Shown in pieces: positions 1 through 16,800 of a stretch of 64,000 nt of DNA. Where the stretch lies: contig JBBPEB010000030.1 in NCBI GenBank assembly GCA_039096225.1, positions 981,001 through 1,045,000 on the forward strand. Reading direction: 5' to 3'. Numbering within the stretch: position 1 is the first letter of the stretch; each line of letters opens with the position of its first letter. A program made the translations under genes and the position numbers. The stretch is from Blastocystis sp. Blastoise. Its lineage: Eukaryota > Sar > Bigyra > Opalinata > Blastocystidae. The notes beneath the pieces were generated by a model that searched no databases, was not told the origin of the DNA, and saw nothing but the letters and a program-made list of their open reading frames with translations.

Positions 1-3987
<3,987 letters not shown>

Positions 3988-4614
3988 ATGTATTCTTTGT
4001 GAATATATATTTTGAATGAATTTTTAAAAAATTATATTTTTGTAGTTTATTTGACATATATATATAAACAAATTATATGAAAATACAGGAAACATAATGA
4101 ATACATAATGAGTAAATGGAATGTTTTCATTTTGAAAAATTGATTTAATGAGACTAGTTTATATATTAAGATACGTATAAGTAGAAGGAGATAGTTAAGT
4201 ACAAAACAATAATATATATAATAGTATGAATTTTGGATCAATAAAAATTACTTCATATATAAGTTTATTAAATAAATAAATCATCAATTTCAAATCTAAA
4301 CAATATAAAACACAAAAGAAAAAGAAAAGATAAATGAAATTAACAGTAAAAACAAAAAAAAATCAAAATGAAGAAAATATTAAATAAAAAAAATATTAAA
4401 AAAAATATAGTATTAACTAATGATGCTATGTAGAAATAATGAAAAAAAATAATAACTATATATATCAATATTTAAAAAAAAAAGTTTATAAATAGAATAT
4501 TAAGAAGAAGAAGAGATGAAGATGAAGATGAAAAGTGGAAAAATATACAAAGAGAATGTATATAAGATAGAATATATAGTATAGAATATATATATAGAGG
4601 AAATAACCAAGGGA
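3988..4614. other. Convergent intergenic spacer
   Basis: This 627-nt AT-rich spacer lies between the TAA of the left-edge gene and the stop of the LRR gene on the other strand. It contains A-runs such as those near 4310-4400 and no open frame with family resemblance. Both 3' UTRs and polyadenylation signals must lie here; I see no RNA gene. Confidence 0.6.
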
Positions 4615-4675
4615 TTAAAAGCAAAAACACTTTTTAGATTTTACTATATACATAATATATATATTATTATTATTA

Positions 4676-4706
<31 letters not shown>

Positions 4707-5388
4707 CATTCTTGAACTTCAAATTCTACAGTACTTTTCATTTCTTGTTCTTTATCCCCGCGGTCATTTTGGTCTCTATTAAATAAGTTTCCTAAATATT
4801 CGTGAATATAAGAATAAGGATATTTATAAATAGTGTAAGAAAGAAAATATATATAAATAATTCCTACCTTCAAGAGAAATAACAGGAATCTTTCGGACTT
4901 CCTCGGTAGGGGAAATAACAGTATCTTCAATACTTATAGTATAAGGTTTCTTTTCAATAATAGTAATTGTACGCATATATTGAGAATATAAATAATCAAA
5001 TCCGACATCCGTTATCTTATTATTATCTAAACTAACATATTCTAAAGTCTTTGTATTAAAAATGACGGAACACAAATAAATAATATCATCATCATCTAAT
5101 TCACAATTGTTAAGAACAAGTTTCTCTGCAAATGTAAATGGATGAATATCTTCTTCTATTTCTATATACATATATATATATATTGTTTGACATATACGCT
5201 TATTCTTCTTTGATTTATTATCTGGTGAACGATTCTCAACTATATATATATAGTTATATATATAGTTATATATATATACTATTAGCTGGAGAATGATTTG
5301 AGACATGTAAATTAGAGTTATCTAGATATATAATTATATATATAAATATATATAGATATATACTTCCATCTGAAGCTACAGCTAAATC

Positions 5389-5436
<48 letters not shown>

Positions 5437-6283
5437 TTGGATCACAATGATTATTCATAGATGCATCATCTGGTACTATATATATTTCAATATATTTCAT
5501 TATATATATATATATACAATTTGGTTGTAATTTGAGTGAATAATTGGAGTCTATTTTCTTTATATCTGTATATATATAAGCATATATATATAATATTATA
5601 TATATAATATTATGTATATACTTTGAATAGACACAAAAACTAGTTGTCGTAACTGAAGTAAAAGAGAGAAAAGTGATTGGATGAAATTTTTACTGACAGT
5701 GATATCTAGAGATTCATTAGATATTAATCATGTGCAATAATATATATATATATATATATATATACGGTTAAAAATGAGATAACTAAGATAAGGCAATTTG
5801 AATTCATTAAATAATAATAAGAAATTATCGACAGGAACATAAACAGAAGGAACTATATAGAAATAATATTATTATATATAAATGAATATTTATATTCTTA
5901 TCATATATATATATATATATATACCTCCTGATTCTATTCGAATATAATAAGTTCTGGTTGTTGGCGCCATTTCAAAACACCCGCGCAAGAGGGATTCAAG
6001 TTCAATTCCATCAATAGTAACATTAACTATATATATATTATTACATATAATAACAGTTATATATACATCTTATATTAATGCTATCAACATATGCTGTTTT
6101 ATTTATATGTATGAAGAAAAAGTCCAATAAACATGGTGATAAAGATGAAGAAGATGCAGAAGATGGAGCTATATATAGTTATATATATAGTTATATATAT
6201 AGTTATATATATATATATATACTTGTATGTCTCGCTCTTAAGAGATCTATATATATATATAATAGTAATAATAACATAATAAT

Positions 6284-6323
<40 letters not shown>

Positions 6324-8012
6324 AGGATTAACCTTAATAAGTCCCTCATAATATAAACGGATGAGGGATCCAAACCCCTTTGAGAAACAGCGAATCATCT
6401 GCTTTATCCCATCAAGGGAACACAATGTATCTAGAATCACGTGATAATATCCTTATTAGAAATATATATATATATACTTTTAATAACAATAAATTTTAAT
6501 GTAGCTAAAAAATTTGATTTTTCAATTGTTCTAAAAAAGTAAAATCCAAGATCCGAAATATATTCATCTATATATATATATATTGATGAATATATATATA
6601 TATATATAACTATATATATATATATATATACCAATAACTCTAAAGACCTGTAATGATCCCACGGGGAGAAAGTGAATTAATTCGAAGAAATAACCGATAT
6701 CAATATCTTCAAATCCATTCCCTTTAAAAGTAATTGATTTGACGAATAATAATTTATAGGGAGGAATATCAAACCCTTTTTTAACTATATATATATATAT
6801 ATTATATATAGTATATATAGTATATATTATATATATACGAATAGAGGCGATAGAATCACCACCAGCTTGTGGAGCTATATATATATAAATAATATATATA
6901 TATATATATATAATATATATATACCTTCTTTAGAAATAGCTAAAGGAGTTTGTACAGATTTTGGCGGGAAAACATCTAAATAATAATAATAATAAAAAAA
7001 AAATATATATATATATATATATACTAACAAGATGAATTTCTTCCCAGTATTTACATGAATATAAACTGTTTATTCCAATATATCCAATAGGATTATCTAG
7101 AGAATATATATATAATTATAATCAATTATAATCAATATATAATCAATAATAATCAATATCATAATAATTAAAAATAAACATAATCAATATCATAATAATT
7201 AAAAATAAACATAATCAATATCATAATAATTAAAAATAAATTAAATAATACTAAACATATATATATACGATCTACAATCACATTTAAAGTTCCGTTTGTA
7301 AATTGAATTAATTTTACGATTTTCATCAAACCTTCCGATGTTATATTATTATCTATATATATAAATAAAAATAATTTTATAGAATCATTGCATACCAGCC
7401 ACATTAAGCAGTACAAGAGAATCATATCGAATTGGAGACTTACGGATCCCGCGGGAAATCAGTTGTACACCTTTATCTCCTAAATTATTATCTATAAAAA
7501 CAAGCATTAACTCAAATCAGGTTTATTATATAAAATAGTACTCTGTAATTTAATTTTTCGAAGTTTTGGAACGCCATGAAACAATAAATTCTGTAAACTC
7601 TCTGCTCCAGACTCATCAATTTTACAATCTAAAATTAACAAAAAGTTTAATAAGTAGAATAATAACATTTTAAAGATCCAGGAGTCTTATATACCTTTGA
7701 ATTCAATAATTTCTAACTCTTCTCGAATTTTATCAACTTGAATAGCATCACAAATTTGATCCTTCCACTTTCTAAAAGTTGTTTTTTCTATATTCATAAG
7801 AAATAGGTTATGTGTATCAAATAAAATTTAGAATTCATACGATTTTTGTCGGCTTGAGTTTTTGACTATAGTAAAATAAGTGATAAAAAGAAACATATAT
7901 ATATATATACTCTGTTGTCTTCGGATATTCTTTTTACAGATTGTGGTGTCTCAAGTTCAAGACCATTCGACTTCTTTTGATCTACTTGACTATTTGGAGT
8001 ATTTTCATTCAT
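4615..8012 (-). CDS. Leucine-rich repeat protein (RNI-like), possible lipid-anchored tail
   Basis: A 666-residue protein in 25 exons. Exons from 5' to 3' on the minus strand: 7911-8012, 7841-7865, 7695-7787, 7542-7628, 7396-7491, 7269-7352, 7025-7096, 6925-6975, 6839-6874, 6632-6784, 6478-6567, 6323-6430, 6223-6246, 6067-6168, 5925-6026, 5766-5852, 5622-5705, 5518-5565, 5437-5475, 5364-5390, 5280-5321, 5198-5239, 4868-5161, 4708-4791, 4615-4643. LRR units of the ribonuclease-inhibitor type are clear near the N terminus ([16 protein letters not shown], then [16 protein letters not shown]) and near the C terminus ([16 protein letters not shown], then [16 protein letters not shown]); the middle is degenerate. 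These repeats normally make a horseshoe-shaped protein-binding surface. Intron 1 is phase 0 and the other 23 are phase 1. The end, KSKKCFCF, resembles a CaaX prenylation box after basic residues. No signal peptide. The ATG at 8012 is preceded by a short out-of-frame ATG-AAA-TGA. Binding partner unknown. Confidence 0.8.
5391..5436 (-). repeat. Pure (TA)n intron of the LRR gene
   Basis: The intron between exons 19 and 20 is 46 nt and is nothing but alternating T and A between the GT and AG dinucleotides. It is a clear example of the intron type that recurs throughout the window. Confidence 0.85.
7151..7240 (+). repeat. 31-bp minisatellite, three copies, in an LRR-gene intron
   Basis: Two complete 31-nt units starting AATCAATATCATAATAATTA (7151-7181 and 7182-7212) and most of a third (7213-about 7240) stand head to tail inside the intron between exons 6 and 7 of the LRR gene. 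Copies are essentially identical, so the amplification is recent. Confidence 0.85.
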
Positions 8013-8966
8013 TTCATTGAATTAATTCCTTTATCCTCTTTCTGTGATCAATAATATTCTATCTCAATATAAATATCGATAAATTCAAATTAGATCAAGT
8101 AATACGAATAAAAACAATTGATCTCTTTCACTTTTTTTCCCTGAAAAGACGTCTGTCGCTCTTTTCAAATTAAATATGTTATATCCAAGATTATCATGGT
8201 TATTTACCAAATTACAACGGATATTTTTTTTCTCTTTGAAATCTATTTTTTTTATTTATATATCGAATATTTTTGCTAAAAATGGCATATTTTATAAATT
8301 TAATATATCCATTTATATCTATTTGGTATTCTAGGTCTGATTTCATAATATATAGAAGTTCATTGTATAATTAGTGTTTGTTAATGTAATGTATTGTGTT
8401 TTCATCAATGTAAACATATTAGATTTTTATTGTAAATACGTGTTGAATTGTCCAATGAAAAAGATAACCTCTCGAGATCATCATTGGCTAATTGGGAAAG
8501 AAAAAGAAGAGAAATATTTTATAATTATTTCATCAAATTGCTATACTTAATGTCTAATGAATGATAATATAGAAATATAGAATTATTATACTATTATAAT
8601 TAGTAAAACTTTAAAAAAACAATAAATATAGCCTTAATTAGTGATAAATTTTGAATTGTAACTTTGTCTATAATTTATCAATAATCAATGAGAATCCAAA
8701 AGGTTGAATTAAGGTTAATAATAACTAATTGAACTGAGTGACTGACGTCTGTTGACAAAGTACTTGATGATAATATATATAGCATATGAATAAATACTTA
8801 AATATAATTTATCACGATTTTATTTAGAATAAATAATAAAGTATATACAAATAATAGTTCAAAAAATGAAAAATTTATAAAACCCGCCTTTTTTTTATTT
8901 TTATCTTTTTTTTAATTATAATATCTGTGATTTCATATTATTCTATAAAATACGTTATAAAAAGGT
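8013..8966. promoter_or_regulatory. Divergent promoter region (LRR gene and 997-residue gene)
   Basis: This 954-nt spacer separates two start codons that face away from each other, so both promoters should lie here. A short C-rich run followed by T-tracts (ACCCGCCTTTTTTTT at about 8883) lies some 80 nt upstream of the ATG at 8967. A comparable CTCGCCCTTTTC occurs about 70 nt before the ATG at 24588. Two cases are too few to call a motif. No gene seen inside. Confidence 0.4.
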
Positions 8967-10234
8967 ATGTCAGATACGAATGCTATTTTTATAATTCAAA
9001 AACAAATATGTTCGTTGAGTGAATCGTCAAATTCAACTGATTTCCGGTCTATTTATCATTCAATAAATGATCTATGTGATGAATCGGATTATTCGAATTG
9101 TGCCGTTTGTTGTGATTCTTTATGTCAATTATTATGTCATTGTCCAAATGAATCAAAATCGATTCTCTTGGATTCAGCAATGTGTTTAGAAATGAAAATA
9201 AAGAATTATTTGAAAAATAATTATTCAATTCAAATGGGAATACAAATGATTCAGTCTCTTTTGCAAAGTTATCAATATTATATAAATTACTATTATGTCA
9301 CAACAACATTTGTGTCTGTATTTGCGGAAACTATTGTGATTATCTATGATAAATGTCTCAAAACTAATGAAATCATTGATTCATTCATTAATTCAGAAAT
9401 GAAACAATCATTATCTAATGTATATTATATCATTTTGATTATTAGTTTTTCTTATGTTTCATTTATTTCTTTATTTGTTTATGTAGTTGTGTACACAGCT
9501 GATTGGTTCCTTATATCAGACAATAAATAATCAACAAGAAAGTATTCATGACATTGACGATTATGTCGATGATTTATCTTCTGACAAACAACAGGAATAT
9601 CATTATTATTATATTGTGAATACCTATATAGCTACTATTATTCATATAGACCCCTTTATTTATGATAATGTTTCTGTCATGAATTTAATATGGAAGAACT
9701 CACTCAAACTTCTTTCTAAAGTATATATATATATATAAAATATATATATATTCTTTATATTCCATATTAAATATATTCTATTTTAATTATTTTTTATATA
9801 TGTAATGATACTAGAATTATTATTATTTTTTAAAATAATAGTTAGAAGCAAAAAGCTCCCTTGGGAATATCATGATTCCTGCCTTACAATCGATTATATT
9901 CATGATTACTAAACGATATGAATACATTGAACAACTTCTTACAAAGGAAATTATACGTATATTGTGATATATTCATTATATATATATATATAGCAAATCC
10001 TACTAATGAAAATATTTCTGGTTTTATTTGTTTGTTTCGCTTCTTTTCTGCTATTTTTTCCGGAATATCCAAGTCATATGCATATCTATATATACATGAT
10101 CCACTGTATAATCAATTATTATCCCTATGGAAACATATTCGAGAACTTGTATTATATATATATGTTGTTTCCTTATTTATTATTATTATTTATTATTTAT
10201 ATATAATCTCTCTACAGATAGTCCCGTTATTATT

Positions 10235-10270
<36 letters not shown>

Positions 10271-12765
10271 TTCTTCTTCTTCTCCTTCTCCTCCTCTTCT
10301 TCTCTCTATATATACTTCTCTTACACCTGTTCTTGATGCACTCTATGTCTCCCCTTTCTCCTCATTCTCTAATATACATGACTCCCAATATTATATACAA
10401 ATAACCACGGGAATAATGATTCATGAATATCAACCCATTATTCAAACATTTATCTCTAAAAATACTCTAACACCATTTGTATATATATATAAGAATTCAT
10501 ATATATATAGTTATATATCGAATATATTAATAGAATTCTATATATAGACACTGAATGCTTCCTTTTCTTCGTTATATCTACTACTTCTCTACATTCGCTT
10601 GTTTCCCGCGGTTATTCGTGATATGTCCCCTTCTCCTTTCACTCTTCTTTACCTTCTCTTTGATCAATTGCTACAATTACAAACGTATCTCTTCATTCCT
10701 TTATCCTCTTCCATTCAGAATCAAGGGACAAACACGAATATCTCTGGAAATAACATAGAAAATCGTGGGAATTCTGTAATATCTCTGGATTGCCTCTATA
10801 TTCAATCAGGCAATATCATTCTTGGATATTTAAAATCAATTAATAACCGCGATTATTCGTCATTCTTTCAAGGACTCTATTTTTATTTGTTTCTTCTTCC
10901 TTGTTCTATGTACTCTTTATTTATATATATATATAAACAAATATCACCTTATTGTTATTTTGAAATTATGAATAATTATGGGAATATACCAAATGACAAA
11001 GAAATCACTTGCTTTTTAATGCTTCTCGAAATAACCGCGGGAATCGATACGTCTCTTACACATGGTATATATTCGTTTCTTTCGGAATATTTCTCGTCGT
11101 TCAAGGATGATCAACAATCGTGTTTATTTGATATTTTATGTCCATTGCTCTCTGTCATATCACTCAATCCCCCGATGACGTTACTTGCGTCACTCCCTTG
11201 GGTCTCTATCAAGTATAGTACTATTATTATTATATTCATTATTATTATGTATTTATTATTATAGATTTAGTATATATTTATATATTTATGATTTTACTTA
11301 TTATATCATATATATATAAATCAAAACTTGTTACTATTATCATTTCTAGCTGTCCAAAGAAATCACAATATATTTCCATGATTATTTCGAAGATTACTCC
11401 AAAATTATCATATATTCCCATGGAAAACGATTTATTTGGAATTGAATTATATTCCTCTCTTTACAAATTATTAGCTAATATTATTTCTGTTTCCAATGAA
11501 AATGAAGTATAATAATAATAATAATTATTATTATTATAATTATTATTATTATTATATATATAGGTATCCTCAATTTATTCCTCTCTCTTCTCCTCTCTCT
11601 CTACTACATTCAATTATATCCCTAATTCACTCTATGTATATATATATATAATCCATTTCATGTATGTATTTCCTAGTTATATATGAATCTACTTCCTAAT
11701 ATTCTTCAAAATGACTCTCATTCCCACGGGAATTCATCATCTTTATATGCATGTCTTTCTTTTCTTCTTTCTGTAACACATTTCTTCTATTCACTAACAT
11801 TCAAGGAATATATTCAAAGAAAACAAGAAGATTATGTCAATAACCACGGGAATTTAGATGATTTTTTAGTATTTCGAGAGGTTTATGAGCAAATATATTA
11901 TTCATCGATATATATAGTAATGAGATGCTTATGTATATGTGTTCATAGTAATATTCTTGTCATAGAACAAGTATATATATTATATATTATGTATATTATT
12001 AAAGAAATAATTTTATAGATATTGTTAATGATAAACTAGTTATATGTAATAATTTATAATAATTACATTATTATATATCTTTATTTATAGACATCGATTG
12101 AAACAATGTATAAAACACTAATACGAGATATCCAATTATTTGTCGACAATGAGTCCAGCAATCAAGACACAAAAACACAATTCCCCTTTTTAGTCGACTC
12201 TTTTTATTCAACTCTTTATCATCTATTGAAATATTATCCCCGTGGTTCTTCTATACTTTCTTCCTCCCTTTCTCTCTCTCTCTCCAATTATCTTCAACTA
12301 CAATCTATTTCTCTTCCTCCTTTTTCTGTTTCATCATCGTATATTGCATTATGCTCACTTCAAACAACAGAAAATGAACAACTGAAAACAAAAATACATA
12401 TAATACATTCATTTACAAACAATAACCACGGGAATCAGACAGATAATTTACTAGATAATCCATGTGTTGAAAAGAATCCGTTGACTGATGCAGAATTGTA
12501 TTCCATAGAACATTCTTTAGAACCGTCTGTTTCTCGATATTTATCTATTGCTCAATTACTCAAATCAAATCAAAAATGTATATTATTCTATATATTTCTA
12601 GTATTCTACTATTGCAATATGTTTTATTATTATTATTATTATGCTTCTATATATATACATATAGATACTTCTCTTCTTCAACCTCAACTTGTTTCATTCT
12701 CTGAGAAATTAAATACAATTATATCTTCATATATATCTCTTTCACCTGCAAATAAACTAGAATAA
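8967..12765 (+). CDS. Large predicted all-helical protein, unassigned (997 residues)
   Basis: I cannot name this protein. Eleven exons join in frame: 8967-9419, 9487-9720, 9842-9956, 9994-10148, 10218-10478, 10548-11212, 11350-11506, 11564-11635, 11677-11970, 12091-12577, 12665-12765. Introns are GT-AG of mixed phase, many phase 0. The product is Leu/Ile/Ser-rich with alternating hydrophobic segments suggestive of stacked helices, a poly-Ser stretch from TCA/TCT codons (about 10227-10275), and no signal peptide or credible membrane span once introns are removed. Its length and helical texture recall karyopherin or HEAT-type scaffolds of about 1,000 residues, but I found no diagnostic motif, so that is only a suggestion. 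The gene holds an unusual density of short GC-rich CCNNGGGAAT strings (10404, 11034, 11723, 11843, 12425). Confidence 0.65.
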
Positions 12766-13814
12766 ATGACATATATAATTATTGAAAACAATTCTCGTTT
12801 TCTTTTGTGTATCTATGAATATTATTATTTACTACAGTTTTAAACTACAATTTTGAAAGTTAAATAATTCAATGACAAATGAATAACAAAACGCAATTTT
12901 TTAAATATACAATAAATCTGAAAACAGCACAAAAATAAATCTTATTATTTATATATATAGAAGCGAACAGGATTCATGGATATTAGACTACAAAAATCCT
13001 TTATAGAATCGATGTTTATAATTAGGATTTTAAAGAAAAATGAAAACAAAAAAATACAAAAAGAAAATAAGAAAAAATATACACTACGGACAGTTTTGCC
13101 ATTTTGAACAAATTGATTGGACTAATAATCATAGATAGCCAATCATATTTGTCAAAAGGTTAAAAACTGTCTGTAGTGATACATATTTAAAATATAAACA
13201 AAGGAAAATAAAGAAAAAAAAATAAAAGTTTATAAAAAATATTATCGTTTAAAACCAAATACTAATGAATATATATATATATAATATAATATAATATAAT
13301 ATACAATGATAAATAAAGACAATGAAAAACAATAGATACATACATATATATAAATATTAATTTTAAAAATAGATAAAACAACTTAGAAACTATATAAGAA
13401 AAACAAAGTATAAAGAGAGATAGTTGAATAACAATACCTAATGAGGATTGTTATAGAGATAAAACAGATAATTCTATCATATAAGATATAAACGGATATA
13501 TATAAATACATACATATTTATATACAACTACTATAACATATAATATTTTAATAGATAATTAAATAATGAACTATATTAAAACTATAAACATATATATAAT
13601 TTAAAAAAAAAACAAATATATAAGAAACGAGAAAAATACTCAAAGAAATATTATAGCTATAAAAATATAAAGATTTTTATATATAAATAATATTATTCAT
13701 AATAGAATCTATATACATATATAACAATAAATATAAAACTGGATTAGAAAAAAAAACAAAGAACAAAGAATAAAAAAGTATTTTATAATAAAAAAAAATA
13801 AATACTAATTGTGT
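12766..13814. other. Convergent spacer containing a long imperfect hairpin
   Basis: This 1,049-nt AT-rich stretch separates the stops of two convergent genes. Apart from the inverted repeat at 13082-13178, listed separately, I see only A/T-rich sequence with no coding potential. Confidence 0.6.
13082..13178. repeat. Imperfect inverted repeat / hairpin, arms about 39-40 nt
   Basis: Arm one, 13082-13120, begins CACTACGGACAGTTTT. Arm two, 13139-13178, ends AAAACTGTCTGTAGTG. The 16-nt outer ends are complementary except for one position, and the inner ends (CAAATTGATTGG against CCAATCATATTTG) pair with a single-nucleotide bulge. The central part is looser. The loop, 13121-13138, is 18 nt. It could be a folded RNA, a tiny inverted-repeat element or a cruciform; the sequence does not decide. 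Confidence 0.75.
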
Positions 13815-16800
13815 TTAAGAAGTTTCTGAAGTGTGACTTGTAACGAGTGAAACAGAATTAGTATTAGAAGAGAGAGAATGGACATATAATAATTTTCTTG
13901 TTTTCTTATGATAATGATGATGATATATATGTGTGTTTGTTGTAGGAGGAGCATAGAAAGGAGAAGAAACAGGATTAGAAGGAGAAGAAACAGGAAGAGA
14001 GGGAGAAGAAAGAGACGGATTAGAAGGAGAAGAAACAGGAAGAGAAGAAGATAAAGGAAGAGAAGAAGGAGAAGAAAGAGAAGGAAGAGGAGAAGAAGAA
14101 GAAGAAGAAATGTCATCTTTAGGAGTATAGAAATGATACATACATATATAATAATTAAGGATAATAAGAAGAATGAAGAATAATAATGCAAGAAGACTGA
14201 TTATAATTATATGAAAATAATCATATTGATTAATTGATTTATATAAATGAAGAGAATTTGTTTTAAGATAAAGATCCGTTATATGATTTAATGTACTATC
14301 CTCACGTGCCTGTAGATGTTCTAATAGAACTGTCGTATTGGAAAATGACTTATATATGTTATTCACTAATGTATCTGCATATACTGTTTGTACATATATA
14401 TATATAGTAATTTGAAGTAATAATTCAGATTCAGTATCCACTATAGCAGAATGAACAGTACGTGTATTCATAATAGTATCATTCTTAGTCAAATTATTAT
14501 TTATAGTATCACTACTATTTTTAATAATATTCTTCTGTATATTTGTATTATATAGAACTCGAGAAGAAGATATTGAATCATTTTTACTATAATTAATGTT
14601 CATTATTCCCACGGGAGTCGCCATTCTTGATAGATTTCCTTTGTTTTCCAATGAGGGATCATATAGATCTGATGTATTGAGTCGATTAGCCGCAGGAGAA
14701 ACATCCTGATCATTTATAATATCATACAAATAGATATATCGAAGAGGAAGCCATGTATTCCCAAGAATATCATAAACAAAAAGGCGGAATTGCTCATAAA
14801 CCCGTGGAACAAGGAACTGCGAAAGGGACAACCCTTTTGACTAGATAAAATATATAATTAAAATTTATATTTATAAGAATAATAATAAAAAGAAAAAGAA
14901 TAATAAAAAGAATAATAAAAAAAAATTAATAAAAAGAATAATAAAAAGAATAATAAAAAAAAATTAATAAAAAGAATAATAAAAAGAATAATAAAAAGAA
15001 TAATAAAAAGAATAATAAATATAATTACATACATATATAGACATTGTAAGTAGAGAATACCCATAAAGTGGAGTAATTGAGGATGAATCATAGCAATATA
15101 ATTGGTTCTCTTCTCCCCATTGACCAGTCATATTACGAGTTTCACAGGGTCGACTTCTTACTCCTTGTAAGCCATTCAAACACCATAAATAAGCGGTATT
15201 TCCTTCTTCTATCGTATTCCAATCACCATCCTTAGCACAATATACATACTTAACATCAATATATATAGTTTTACTATCTTCACCACTTATATTCTTAACA
15301 GTCACACTAATAGAATAAAAACCAACTTGTTGAGGAATTCCCGTGATTATTCCAGTCTTAATATCTAATGATAATCCCAAGGGAAGACCAGGAGTTACAT
15401 TTATAGTTAAAATTTCAGCTGCTTTAATCACAGGCTGAATAGGTTCAATAAGATGTCCTTTATAAAATGAATAATATGAAGAAGAAAATGAAATAGAAGG
15501 AACTAAAGGTTTACAAGTATCAATACGATCTCCCCAGAAAGGATAAGAGAGGAAATAACAGGTTTCTATAATACTACCTTCATAATAAGGTAATTCACTA
15601 CATAAATAAGTATGAGTAATACCAATATCTGTTTCTGGCCATAATGAAGTAGAACTACAAACTGTAGGAGTAATTTCTATCTGAATAGTTGTCATATACA
15701 TCCCTGCACTATTCTTAGCAGTAATCAAATAATAAGTCTCAGGAAATATAGAATACATAGTACCTGAAATAATACCGTCTGAGTTCATCGAGATTCCCGC
15801 GGGGAGGTCTGGTTGAATAGTGAGAGAGAGTATTTCATTTCCTATAAAGAAAGGTATTGTTTCATTAATAGGAATACCAATAAAACCATGAATACCTTCT
15901 GTATATTTAATAAAAGGAGATTCTAGAAAACAATCTTCAATGGGTAAAGACCATATACCGTCTGGAGAACAATTACGATATCGATTCCCATAAAAGCTAT
16001 AGATATCACTACATGGAATAACAGCCTCTGAATCTGCAGGTGTAGACGGCCATAAAGAGTCTCCTGGACACATAATAGCAGCTAGAGCTATTAACGTAAT
16101 TGTACTATAAATATATCCACGATCATTCTCTGCACGAACAAGATAAGTAGTTGAAACCAGTTTTGCTGGCTGTCCATAAATAGATCCATTAGTATCATTG
16201 AAAAAGAGACCGTCAGAAAGATCAGGGAATATAGCAAAAGATGGATAGTATTGATGGGTAATAATAGGAGTAATAGATACTATGGTATCCGTTGTAAAGG
16301 TAATATTTGATGGATATATAACGGATGGAAGAGCAAGAGTACAATGACGCGTCTCAATAGACCATTCAGGATGTCCATTAATATAGTTACATGTACGTGT
16401 AATTCTTCCTGTATAATCCCCCAATAAATCACATGGATGACTGACTACTTCATATATACTTGTTTCTTCCCATCCAAATTGTTTTGGACAACGTAAATAT
16501 ACACAGGAGATAGAAATTGTTGTAGAAATTGTTCCAGCAGTATTATTAGCAGTTACAATATATGTAGATGTATTACTAATAGTATCACATTGACCATAAA
16601 TGATTCCAGTTGAGTTATCCATTGATATTCCTTGAGGAAGAGAAGGAGAGATGAAGAAGGAGAGATGAGTCCCTGCAATAGAAGGAGAAGGAGAAGTAGA
16701 ATTAAAGATAACATTAAATATAAATGATGAATATATATAAGAGAAAGAAGAAGGAGGATCTAAAGAACATAAATCTTCAATGGATTGAAATACTCCTTCA

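Noticed and set aside
8967-12765. Assignment of the 997-residue protein to importin/exportin (karyopherin)
   Set aside because: Length and helical texture fit, but I could not align any diagnostic importin-beta segment, so it is left unassigned.
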